From contig CAMIGT010000017.1 of NCBI GenBank assembly GCA_946221975.1, positions 1 to 10,909 on the forward strand: 10,909 nt of DNA, read 5' to 3'. The number at the start of each line of letters is the position of its first letter. Position 1 is the first letter of the stretch. The notes under the pieces were generated by a model, which had not been told where the DNA came from, ran no database searches, and worked only from the letters and a program-made list of their open reading frames with translations. Origin of the DNA: an uncultured Blastococcus sp. (GTDB taxonomy: Bacteria > Actinomycetota > Actinomycetes > Mycobacteriales > Antricoccaceae). Of the stretch, positions 1-5,604 are shown in pieces. A program made the translations under genes and the position numbers.

Positions 1-614
1 CCGATGACATCGAGGACCTCGCCGACGAGCTCGGGGTCGAGCGCACTTGTCGGCTCGTCGAAGAGGATCAGTTGCGGCTTGATCGCCAGCGCACGGGCGA
101 TCGCGACACGCTGTTGCTGACCACCCGACAGCCGTCTGGGATATTCGTGAGCCTTGTCGGCGACACCGACTCGCGCGAGCAGGTCGCGGGCGAGTGGCTC
201 AACCTCCTTGCGGCGGCGACGCTGCGCGGACAGTGGCGCCTCGATGACGTTGTCCAGAACGGTCAGGTGCCCAAACAGGTTGAAGTTCTGGAAGACGAAG
301 CCGATCTTCGAGCGCTGCCGCAGGATCTCCCGCTCGGAGAGCTCGTGCAGGCGTTGTCCCCTGCGGCGGTAGCCGATCAGGTCACCGTCGACACGGACGG
401 TGCCGCGGTCCAGCTTCTCGAGGTGGTTGATGACCCGAAGCAGCGTCGACTTTCCCGAGCCCGAGGGGCCGAGGATGACGGTGACCGAGCCGGGTTCGAT
501 CTGCAGGTCGATGCCGCGCAGCACATGGTGGTCGCCGTAGGACTTGTGGACGCCACGGGCATCGACCATGAGCGACTTCTGCGTCGTCGCGTCCGCGGTG
601 GCCTCCGCGGTCAT
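1..614 (-). CDS. Polar amino-acid ABC transporter ATP-binding protein (C-terminus cut by window edge)
   Basis: Cytoplasmic ATPase that powers an amino-acid importer together with the adjacent permease. The first 204 residues are visible and the reading frame runs off the left edge. Walker A is GPSGSGKS (residues 49-56), the Q-loop glutamine lies in FVFQNFNLF (about 107-114), the ABC signature is LSGGQQQR (162-169), and Walker B LILFDEP (182-188) is followed by TSALDPELVGEVL. This FDEPTSALDPE pattern is characteristic of the GlnQ/HisP polar amino-acid family. The ATG at 614 overlaps the permease stop codon (ATGA), so the two are translationally coupled. The H-loop and C-terminus are outside the window. 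The position behind a SAM-IV riboswitch suggests a sulfur amino acid or related substrate (inference); the family alone would also allow glutamine, glutamate, histidine or cystine. Confidence 0.95.
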   Translation of the reverse strand, partial: MTAEATADATTQKSLMVDARGVHKSYGDHHVLRGIDLQIEPGSVTVILGPSGSGKSTLLRVINHLEKLDRGTVRVDGDLIGYRRRGQRLHELSEREILRQRSKIGFVFQNFNLFGHLTVLDNVIEAPLSAQRRRRKEVEPLARDLLARVGVADKAHEYPRRLSGGQQQRVAIARALAIKPQLILFDEPTSALDPELVGEVLDVI

Positions 615-1657
615 TGGCTCGCCCCCTGACGCAGCTGGGCGGTCGCGTCGGGCGCCGCGGCTCGACGTACTCGCCCGATCCCGTCGCGGGCGCGTTGCCA
701 CGGCGTTGGCGGCGGGGTGCGGTTGGCGCCCTTGGCGTAGTGCCGCTCGAGGTAGTACTGGACGACCGATAGGGCGCTCGTCAGCGCGATGTACCAGACG
801 GTCGCCACCATCAGCAGCGGCACGACGCGCCCGTTGCGGCCGTAGATGACCTGCGCCTGGTAGAAGAGCTCGGGAATCGCCATGACCGACACGATCGAGG
901 TGCCCTTGAACAGCGAGATGACCTCGTTAGCCGCGTTGGGCAGGATCGAGCGCATCGCCTGGGGGAGCACGATGCGCCGAAACTGCCGGAGGCGCGGGAT
1001 TCCCAGCGCAGCCGCGGCCTCGAGCTGACCATGGTCGACCGACAGGATGCCGCCGCGGATGATCTCGGCGGCGTACGCCGCTTGATGCAGTGCGAGTCCG
1101 AGCACGGCCGCTCCAAGCGGCCCGAGCACGTCGTTGGTCTCGAAGCTGAAGAAGCCAGGCCCGAAAGGGATGCCGAACTGCAGGGTCTGATACAGGTAGG
1201 CGATGTTGAACCAGAACAGCAGCTGCACGATCAGCGGGATCGAGCGGAACGCCCAGACGTAGCCCCACGACACGACTTGGAGGAACGGGCTTCGCGACAT
1301 GCGCATCGCGGCGAGCACGACCCCGAGCGCGAACCCGAGCACCGTCCCCAGCGCGGTGAGCTGAATGGTCGTCCCAAGGGCGGTGACGATCGACTTGGAG
1401 GCAAACCACGCACCGAAGGTCGGCCAGTCCCATCCGGGATTCGTGATGAGACCGTGGACGAACTGGGCGAGCAGGACGACGACGACAGCGACGCCGACCC
1501 ACCGCCACGGATGGCGTACGGGCACGACGGCGAGCTGGGAGTCGTCATCGGGTGGCGACGAGGCCACGGATGCTGCGCCCTCGGACGGGGGAGGCGGATG
1601 CGAACCCTCGGCTGAGGAAGTTTCTGAGGATGCCAAGGATGTAGGCACGGGTGGCAT
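611..1657 (-). CDS. Polar amino-acid ABC transporter permease (HisM/GlnP family)
   Basis: Inner-membrane channel subunit of an amino-acid importer, 348 residues. A Pro/Ser-rich, probably cytoplasmic N-terminal tail (1-48) precedes hydrophobic segments at roughly 52-70, 93-118, 125-150, 180-200, 245-265 and 283-302. The EAA coupling loop that docks on the ATPase is visible at about 203-234 (key residues H-x-Q-L-E-A-A-A-A-L-G-I-P, then RRIVLPQA), followed by ILPNAANEVISLFKGTS, a hallmark of this permease family. The C-terminal tail (307-348) is basic and Pro/Ala-rich. The start at 1657 is chosen because AAGGA lies 6 bases upstream. The stop overlaps the ATPase start by 4 bases. It is longer than the common 220-300 residue members because of the two tails. 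Expression is probably SAM-controlled through the upstream riboswitch. No binding-protein gene is visible, so the substrate is open. Confidence 0.95.
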   Translation of the reverse strand: MPPVPTSLASSETSSAEGSHPPPPSEGAASVASSPPDDDSQLAVVPVRHPWRWVGVAVVVVLLAQFVHGLITNPGWDWPTFGAWFASKSIVTALGTTIQLTALGTVLGFALGVVLAAMRMSRSPFLQVVSWGYVWAFRSIPLIVQLLFWFNIAYLYQTLQFGIPFGPGFFSFETNDVLGPLGAAVLGLALHQAAYAAEIIRGGILSVDHGQLEAAAALGIPRLRQFRRIVLPQAMRSILPNAANEVISLFKGTSIVSVMAIPELFYQAQVIYGRNGRVVPLLMVATVWYIALTSALSVVQYYLERHYAKGANRTPPPTPWQRARDGIGRVRRAAAPDATAQLRQGASQ

Positions 1658-1699
1658 GAAGTTTCCTTGTATAGCAACAAAGAGAGTGGGTCACGGCCG

Positions 1700-1748
1700 A
1701 TCCGCCGGCGGCGGATGGCGGTGAGCTGGAAGGCGGTGCGCGCGGAGG
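1700..1748 (-). promoter_or_regulatory. C-rich leader segment with hairpin between leader ORF and permease (possible attenuator)
   Basis: Between the leader ORF stop and the permease, the minus-strand RNA is strikingly C-rich and G-poor: about 25 C against 8 G over some 42 bases from 1748 down. It then forms a perfect 7-bp hairpin, ATCCGCC-gcc-GGCGGAT (1716-1700). No U-run follows, so this is not a canonical intrinsic terminator. C-rich, G-poor RNA directly after a short translated leader is what a Rho loading site looks like, so conditional Rho-dependent termination governed by leader translation is a reasonable inference, not a demonstrated fact. Confidence 0.35.
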
Positions 1749-1868
1749 TTAGAGCGCGGCCGGACACAACGCGCTGGACACGCGCAGTAGGTCGACATGC
1801 CGGCGGCAGGTCAAGGCACGGGACAGTTCGCTGCCACTGAGCGGATATCGCGAGAGATCGCTGCTCAT
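1749..1868 (-). CDS. Putative 39-residue regulatory leader peptide
   Basis: Small ORF of 39 codons, from ATG at 1868 to TAA at 1749, lying between the SAM-IV riboswitch and the permease gene. GAAGG stands 4 bases before the ATG. The peptide ends in TCRRHVDLLRVSSALCPAAL. That resembles the short actinomycete ORFs annotated as 'putative leader peptide', which share an RRHVDLLRV-S-A-x-C-like C-terminus and often precede sulfur-metabolism or transport genes; this is recalled family knowledge, not a search result. The peptide itself has no signal sequence or enzyme domain, so its role is probably in the act of translation, for example as a ribosome-stalling or Rho-blocking element. An upstream in-frame ATG at 1946 would start inside the riboswitch and is not favoured. 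Confidence 0.75.
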   Translation of the reverse strand: MSSDLSRYPLSGSELSRALTCRRHVDLLRVSSALCPAAL

Positions 1869-1905
1869 GCTGCCTTCTTGGTTGGGCCCCGCGGGGCGCG
1901 CGCTT

Positions 1906-2006
1906 GCGGCTTCGCTGCGAAACCGCCCGGTCTTCACCCGGAGCACCCCACCGCGTCGGAGGGTTGCCGTCCAGCAAGCCGGGGCTTGATGCTGGAACTC
2001 ATGACC
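1906..2006 (-). ncRNA. SAM-IV riboswitch
   Basis: S-adenosylmethionine-sensing aptamer in the 5' leader of the ABC transporter unit. The minus strand opens with GGTCATGAG (2006-1998), whose GGTC pairs with GACC (1932-1929) to close P1. CCAGCA (1995-1990) pairs with TGCTGG (1976-1971). The conserved core AAGCCCCGGCTTGCTGG (1987-1971) followed by GGCAACCCTCC (1968-1958) and GGTGGGGTGCTCCGGGTG matches the SAM-IV consensus as I know it from actinobacteria. A perfect 9-bp hairpin with loop CAG (1926-1906) lies just 3' of P1, where SAM-IV carries an additional helix. A second GC palindrome, GCCCCGCGGGGC, lies between it and the leader-peptide start at 1868. The family shares its SAM-binding core with SAM-I, but the 5' part and the 3' helix fit SAM-IV better. 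Confidence 0.92.
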
Positions 2007-2013
2007 TTTGAAT

Positions 2014-2043
2014 AATCTACGATCGCCCGAGCGCAGGGGTCAA
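2014..2043 (-). promoter_or_regulatory. Promoter of the SAM-riboswitch/ABC transporter unit
   Basis: On the minus strand TTGACC (2043-2038; five of six bases of the -35 consensus) is followed after 18 bases by TAGATT (2019-2014; four of six of the -10 consensus). A start six or seven bases further on would place +1 at about 2007, directly in front of the first riboswitch base at 2006. That coincidence strengthens the call. No transcript data are available here. Confidence 0.7.
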
Positions 2044-2104
2044 CCGGTCGTGACTCACACCACCCGAGCCACCGATAGCGCGGCTCCACGAGCAGCCGGG
2101 GGGG

Positions 2105-2713
2105 TCACTCCTGCTCGATGGTGGCGCCGAGGATGTGGCGGCGGATCACCTCGGTGACCTTCTCCTTGTCCCGCGCGCGCAGCGCGGCGATGATCTGTCG
2201 ATGCTGGCGTGCCGACTCGGAGTGGGTCCGCACGACGTGCGGGCCGTCGCCGAGGGCCCGCCACAGCAGCTTGATAAACGACATGAGTAGCGGGCTGTCA
2301 GCGATCGCGCAGATCTGCATATGGAAGCGCTGGTTCAGCGCTCGGTATTCGTCGTTGATGGACCCGATGGCCCGCATCTGGTTGTCGAGGTCTTGCAGCT
2401 CACGGACCTGCTCGTCGGTGATCGTGTCGCACGCGAGCTCGGCGGCGAGCGACTCGAGGGCCGCGCGAATCGCGAAGTTCTCGCTCCACCGTCCGGCCCG
2501 GGCCTCGGCCACGATCGAGCCCTTGTGGGTGTCGTTGGAGACCAGGCCCTCGGCCTCCAGACGTCGCAGCCCCTCGCGCACCGGCGTCTGACTCACCCCG
2601 AACTCGCCGGCGAGATCGCGCTGGCGGAGGGCTGCCCCGGGCTTGAGGTCGCCAGCAACGATCATCTCGCGCAGCTTGGCGGTCACCATGTCCGCCTTGG
2701 AGGTGTAGCTCAT
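2105..2713 (-). CDS. GntR family transcriptional regulator (FadR subfamily, FCD domain)
   Basis: DNA-binding, ligand-responsive regulator of 202 residues, the usual size for the FadR/FCD group. The N-terminal winged helix (about 5-70) contains LRQRDLAGEFGVSQTPVREGLRRLEAEGLV-type helix-turn-helix residues (29-58). The C-terminal FCD domain (about 75-195) keeps the usual metal-site histidines: N127/H131 (NQRFH), H171 (RQHRQII) and H193 (RRHIL). It is the last gene of the molybdenum hydroxylase run, 57 bases after the second large subunit. An operator-like palindrome lies 27 bases before its start, so it probably represses itself and the whole set until a pathway metabolite binds the FCD domain (inference). 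The start at 2713 has a weak Shine-Dalgarno; Met9 (2689) has a better one (AAGG, 5 bases) but would shorten the DNA-binding domain. Confidence 0.93.
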   Translation of the reverse strand: MSYTSKADMVTAKLREMIVAGDLKPGAALRQRDLAGEFGVSQTPVREGLRRLEAEGLVSNDTHKGSIVAEARAGRWSENFAIRAALESLAAELACDTITDEQVRELQDLDNQMRAIGSINDEYRALNQRFHMQICAIADSPLLMSFIKLLWRALGDGPHVVRTHSESARQHRQIIAALRARDKEKVTEVIRRHILGATIEQE

Positions 2714-2739
2714 CGGAAGGCAGTCCGTCTCGGAGGGGT

Positions 2740-2751
2740 TTGATATACCAA
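2740..2751. promoter_or_regulatory. Operator-like palindrome before the GntR gene
   Basis: TTGATATACCAA is an inverted repeat with one mismatch to the TTGGTATACCAA form seen at the other sites in this window. It lies between the second large-subunit stop and the GntR start, overlapping a possible minus-strand -10 (TATATC). This fits autoregulation by the GntR protein, which is an inference from position and from the known preference of FadR-type regulators for short palindromes around GTATAC or GT-N-AC cores. Confidence 0.65.
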
Positions 2752-2770
2752 CGAGAGAGAATACCCATAA

Positions 2771-5122
2771 CTACACGTCAGCAACCGATTCGACGCCCGG
2801 CGCGTACGTCGACCTCAGTCGCGCCCGCAGCTCGGCGGGCGTGATCGGCAGTCGCACGATGTCGCGTTCGGCCCCCGCAACGTGCGCCAACGCGTCCCGA
2901 ACCGCGCTGACCACGCACCCGCCCGCGGCGGTCAGCCCGCCCTCGCCGGCGCCACGCACCCCGAGGGGGTTGGTGGAGGCGGGGTGCTCGGCAAGCACGG
3001 CGAGCTCCATCGGGGGGACTTCGGCAGCCGTCGGCATGAGGTAGTCCATGAACGTCGTGCTCTGCGGCTGCCCGGACTCGTCGTACCGGAACTCCTCGAG
3101 CAGGGCGCCGCCGATGCCCTGCGCGATCCCGCCGTAGAGCTGGCCTTCGATCATCGTCGGGTTCACCGCGACCCCGACCTCGTACGCCACCAGGTAGCCG
3201 AGCACTCGCACTCCGCCGGTCCCCGGGTCGATCTCGATCAGGCACACGTGCGCTCCGTAGGGATACGTCATGTGGTCGACCGTGAAGCGACTACGCCGCC
3301 GTAGCCCCGCCGGCTCGTCGGCGTGCACGAACGGCGAGCCCGGACCTGCGTATCGCACGAGTTCGCGATAGCTGCAGGACTTCTCGGCGTCTTGGCGATG
3401 GCGCACGCCGTGCTCGTCAAGCACCAGATCGTCCAGCGACACGTCCAGCACGCGGGACGCGAGCTCGATCAGGCGCTCGGCGACCTGCTCGCATGCCCCG
3501 CGCACGGCATTGCCCGCGACAACGGTGGACCGGCTCGCCCACGACCCGGTCCCGAAGGGCTGCTCGGCGGTGTCGCCGTTGATGACATCGACCCGGTCGA
3601 GTCCGACGGGCAGCCCGTCGGCGGCGATCTGGGCGAGCGCAGTCTCGATGCCCTGACCGAGCGAAGTGCCTCCGGAGTAGACCCGAACGCGCCCGGTGCT
3701 GGTGATCTCCACATCCGCGGTGTCGTAGGGACCTAGGCCGCTCTTCTCCATGAACATGGCGATCCCGAGCCCGCCGATGCGGCCGGCCGCGCGCATCTCG
3801 GAGACCGCCGCCGGCCAGCCGAGCTCTGTCGCGCGATCGAGGGCGGTCGCAAACAGGCCGGGGAAGTCGCCCTCGTCGATCAGCATGTCGGTGCCCAGCG
3901 TGCCGAGGTCCCGCGCGTGGGGGAGCTCGGTCGGCACGAGCAGGTTGGTGCGCCGCAGCTCGATGCGGTCGATCCCGAGCTCGTCGGCGGCCTTGTCGAG
4001 GAGCTGCTCGCGACTTGTCGTGCCCTCGAACCGCCCGGGCGCGCGGTAGGTGCCGCACGGTGTCTTGTTTGACAGAGCAACCTTGACGCGGCCGGAGTAC
4101 GCCGGGACCCGGTAGGGGCCGGGGAGCATCGCGATGGTCAGCTCGGGGACGATGATGCCGTGGGTGCGCGCATACGCGCCGTTGTCGTGCACGACGTCGG
4201 CGCGCAGCCCGAGGATCTCCCCGTTTTCCTTCAACGCCAGCGAAAGACGGTGTCGCTGTTGGCGACTGTGGTTGACCGCGACCAGGTGTTCCTGACGGTC
4301 CTCGGCCCAGCTGACCGGATGGTTGGTGCGCGTGGCGAGCCAGGGGATCAGGAAGTCCTCCGGATAGAACTCACCTCGTACGCCGAAACCGCCGCCGGCA
4401 TCGACGGCGTGCATGCGGATCCGCTGCTCGTCGATGTCGAGTAGCGAGGCGAGGACGTAACGGTTGAAGACCGGCACTTTCGTCGTGCCGAAGATATCCA
4501 GCTCACCGCTGCTCGGATCAACGACAAGGGTGCGCGGCTCCATCGGGACTGCGCTGTGCCTGCCGATGTCGAACTCCAGCTCGGTGACATGGTCGGCCCG
4601 GGCAAACGCCTGGTCGAGGTCGCCGTAGCCCATGCCGAAGTCTGCGGCGATCGTGACGTCCGCGTCCGTCGCGGTCGTGTCGAGCACGACGGGGAGCTCC
4701 TCGGTCTCGACGATGACGAGCTCGGCAGCATCCTCTGCGACGTAGGCATCTTCGGCGACGACGACCGCTACCGGTTCCCCGACGTACCGCACCACCGACG
4801 TGGGCAGGATCGGCTGGAGGTAGTCGGTGAGATCGACGTTCTGGACCGACAGGCGTACCGGGATGTGCACCGCCTTGGGCAGGTCATGTCCGGTGACCAC
4901 GTCAACAACGCCGGGCAGCGCTTTTGCCTCTGTGACGTCGATATCGAGGATGCGGCCGTGTGCGACGTTGGAGCGTACGACGCGTGCGTGCAACATCCGG
5001 GGACGCTGCACGTCGTGACCGAAGCGTCCCGCACCCCGCAGTAGACGCTGATCCTCCTTGCGTCCCACGCGAGTCCCGACGTAGGTGTCCAACGTCGACC
5101 GGTCAGTGCTGGTCGCAGTCAT
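2771..5122 (-). CDS. Molybdenum hydroxylase large subunit 2 (xanthine/aldehyde oxidase, CoxL-like)
   Basis: Molybdopterin-cytosine-dinucleotide-type catalytic subunit, 783 residues, full length for the family. The aldehyde oxidase/xanthine dehydrogenase a/b hammerhead domain covers about 24-140 (RLLRGAGRFGHDV near its start), then the two Moco-binding domains. Landmarks: VPMEPR (192-197), DAGGGFGVRGEF (241-252), active-site loop TYRAPGRFE (358-366), GGTSLGQGIETALAQIAADG (484-503), and the catalytic Glu727 in GAGEGG. The loop differs from AYXCSFR (form I CO dehydrogenase) and from AYRGAGR (form II), so the substrate is unlikely to be CO. The start at 5122 is chosen 2 bases after the small-subunit stop. 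A longer in-frame ORF would overlap the small-subunit gene with low-complexity Arg-rich sequence. It presumably oxidises a C-H bond of a ring or aldehyde with water as the oxygen source. Whether it pairs with the small and medium subunits independently of large subunit 1 is unknown. Confidence 0.95.
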   Translation of the reverse strand: MTATSTDRSTLDTYVGTRVGRKEDQRLLRGAGRFGHDVQRPRMLHARVVRSNVAHGRILDIDVTEAKALPGVVDVVTGHDLPKAVHIPVRLSVQNVDLTDYLQPILPTSVVRYVGEPVAVVVAEDAYVAEDAAELVIVETEELPVVLDTTATDADVTIAADFGMGYGDLDQAFARADHVTELEFDIGRHSAVPMEPRTLVVDPSSGELDIFGTTKVPVFNRYVLASLLDIDEQRIRMHAVDAGGGFGVRGEFYPEDFLIPWLATRTNHPVSWAEDRQEHLVAVNHSRQQRHRLSLALKENGEILGLRADVVHDNGAYARTHGIIVPELTIAMLPGPYRVPAYSGRVKVALSNKTPCGTYRAPGRFEGTTSREQLLDKAADELGIDRIELRRTNLLVPTELPHARDLGTLGTDMLIDEGDFPGLFATALDRATELGWPAAVSEMRAAGRIGGLGIAMFMEKSGLGPYDTADVEITSTGRVRVYSGGTSLGQGIETALAQIAADGLPVGLDRVDVINGDTAEQPFGTGSWASRSTVVAGNAVRGACEQVAERLIELASRVLDVSLDDLVLDEHGVRHRQDAEKSCSYRELVRYAGPGSPFVHADEPAGLRRRSRFTVDHMTYPYGAHVCLIEIDPGTGGVRVLGYLVAYEVGVAVNPTMIEGQLYGGIAQGIGGALLEEFRYDESGQPQSTTFMDYLMPTAAEVPPMELAVLAEHPASTNPLGVRGAGEGGLTAAGGCVVSAVRDALAHVAGAERDIVRLPITPAELRARLRSTYAPGVESVADV

Positions 5123-5124
5123 GC

Positions 5125-5604
5125 TCAGCCGCCCTGCTGTGCGACGGCGACTTCGTGGATCGCCTCGACGATCCCTTGGTAGCCGGTGCAGCGGCACAGG
5201 TTGGAGGCCACGACGTCTCGGATCTCTTCTTTGTCCGGCTCTGGGCGGCTCGCGAGGTAGGACTCTGCCAGCATCAGGAACCCTGGCGTGCAGAATCCGC
5301 ACTGTAGCCCGTGGTGCTTGGAGAATGCCTGCTGTAGCGGGGAAAGCGACTCGCCGTCCGCGAGGTCTTCGACGGTGCGGACGGTGCGTCCGTCAGCCTG
5401 GACGCCGAAGATGAGGCAGGCGCGTACCGGCTCGTCGTCGAGCAGGACCGTGCACGCGCCGCAGATGCCGTGCTCGCAACCGAGGTGGGTCCCGGTCAGC
5501 CCGAGGTCCTGGCGCAGCAGGTCCGCGAGGGTGCGTCGTGACTCGACGACGAGCTCGTGCGCTCTCCCGTTGACCTCGACGGTGATCAGATGCAGGTCCT
5601 TCAT
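5125..5604 (-). CDS. Molybdenum hydroxylase small subunit, 2Fe-2S (CoxS-like)
   Basis: Electron-transfer subunit carrying two [2Fe-2S] clusters between the Moco and FAD sites, 159 residues, the normal size. The N-terminal plant-ferredoxin-like domain has C43-x4-C48-x2-C51 (CEHGICGAC) and C63. The C-terminal helical domain has C102-x2-C105 (CGFCTPG) and C137-x-C139 (CRCTGY). All eight cluster ligands are present. Its ATG at 5604 overlaps the stop of large subunit 1 (ATGA), and its stop lies 2 bases before large subunit 2, so the single small subunit sits between two large-subunit genes. Cytoplasmic, with no signal peptide. As the only small subunit in view it probably serves both large subunits (inference). 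Confidence 0.97.
   Translation of the reverse strand: MKDLHLITVEVNGRAHELVVESRRTLADLLRQDLGLTGTHLGCEHGICGACTVLLDDEPVRACLIFGVQADGRTVRTVEDLADGESLSPLQQAFSKHHGLQCGFCTPGFLMLAESYLASRPEPDKEEIRDVVASNLCRCTGYQGIVEAIHEVAVAQQGG

Noticed and set aside
1797..2015. 72-codon plus-strand ORF over the riboswitch
   Set aside because: It is the reverse complement of the SAM-IV aptamer and the leader ORF. It has no convincing ribosome-binding site or motif.
2066..2098. Intrinsic terminator after the GntR gene
   Set aside because: Two short, mutually exclusive 5-bp stems can be drawn (2066-2070 with 2082-2086, and 2081-2085 with 2094-2098), but there is no U-run and the stems are weak.
5123..5302. N-terminal extension of large subunit 2 (60 extra codons, start at 5302)
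   Set aside because: It lies entirely within the small-subunit gene in another frame and is Arg/Pro-rich. The ATG at 5122, 2 bases after the small-subunit stop, gives the normal family N-terminus.
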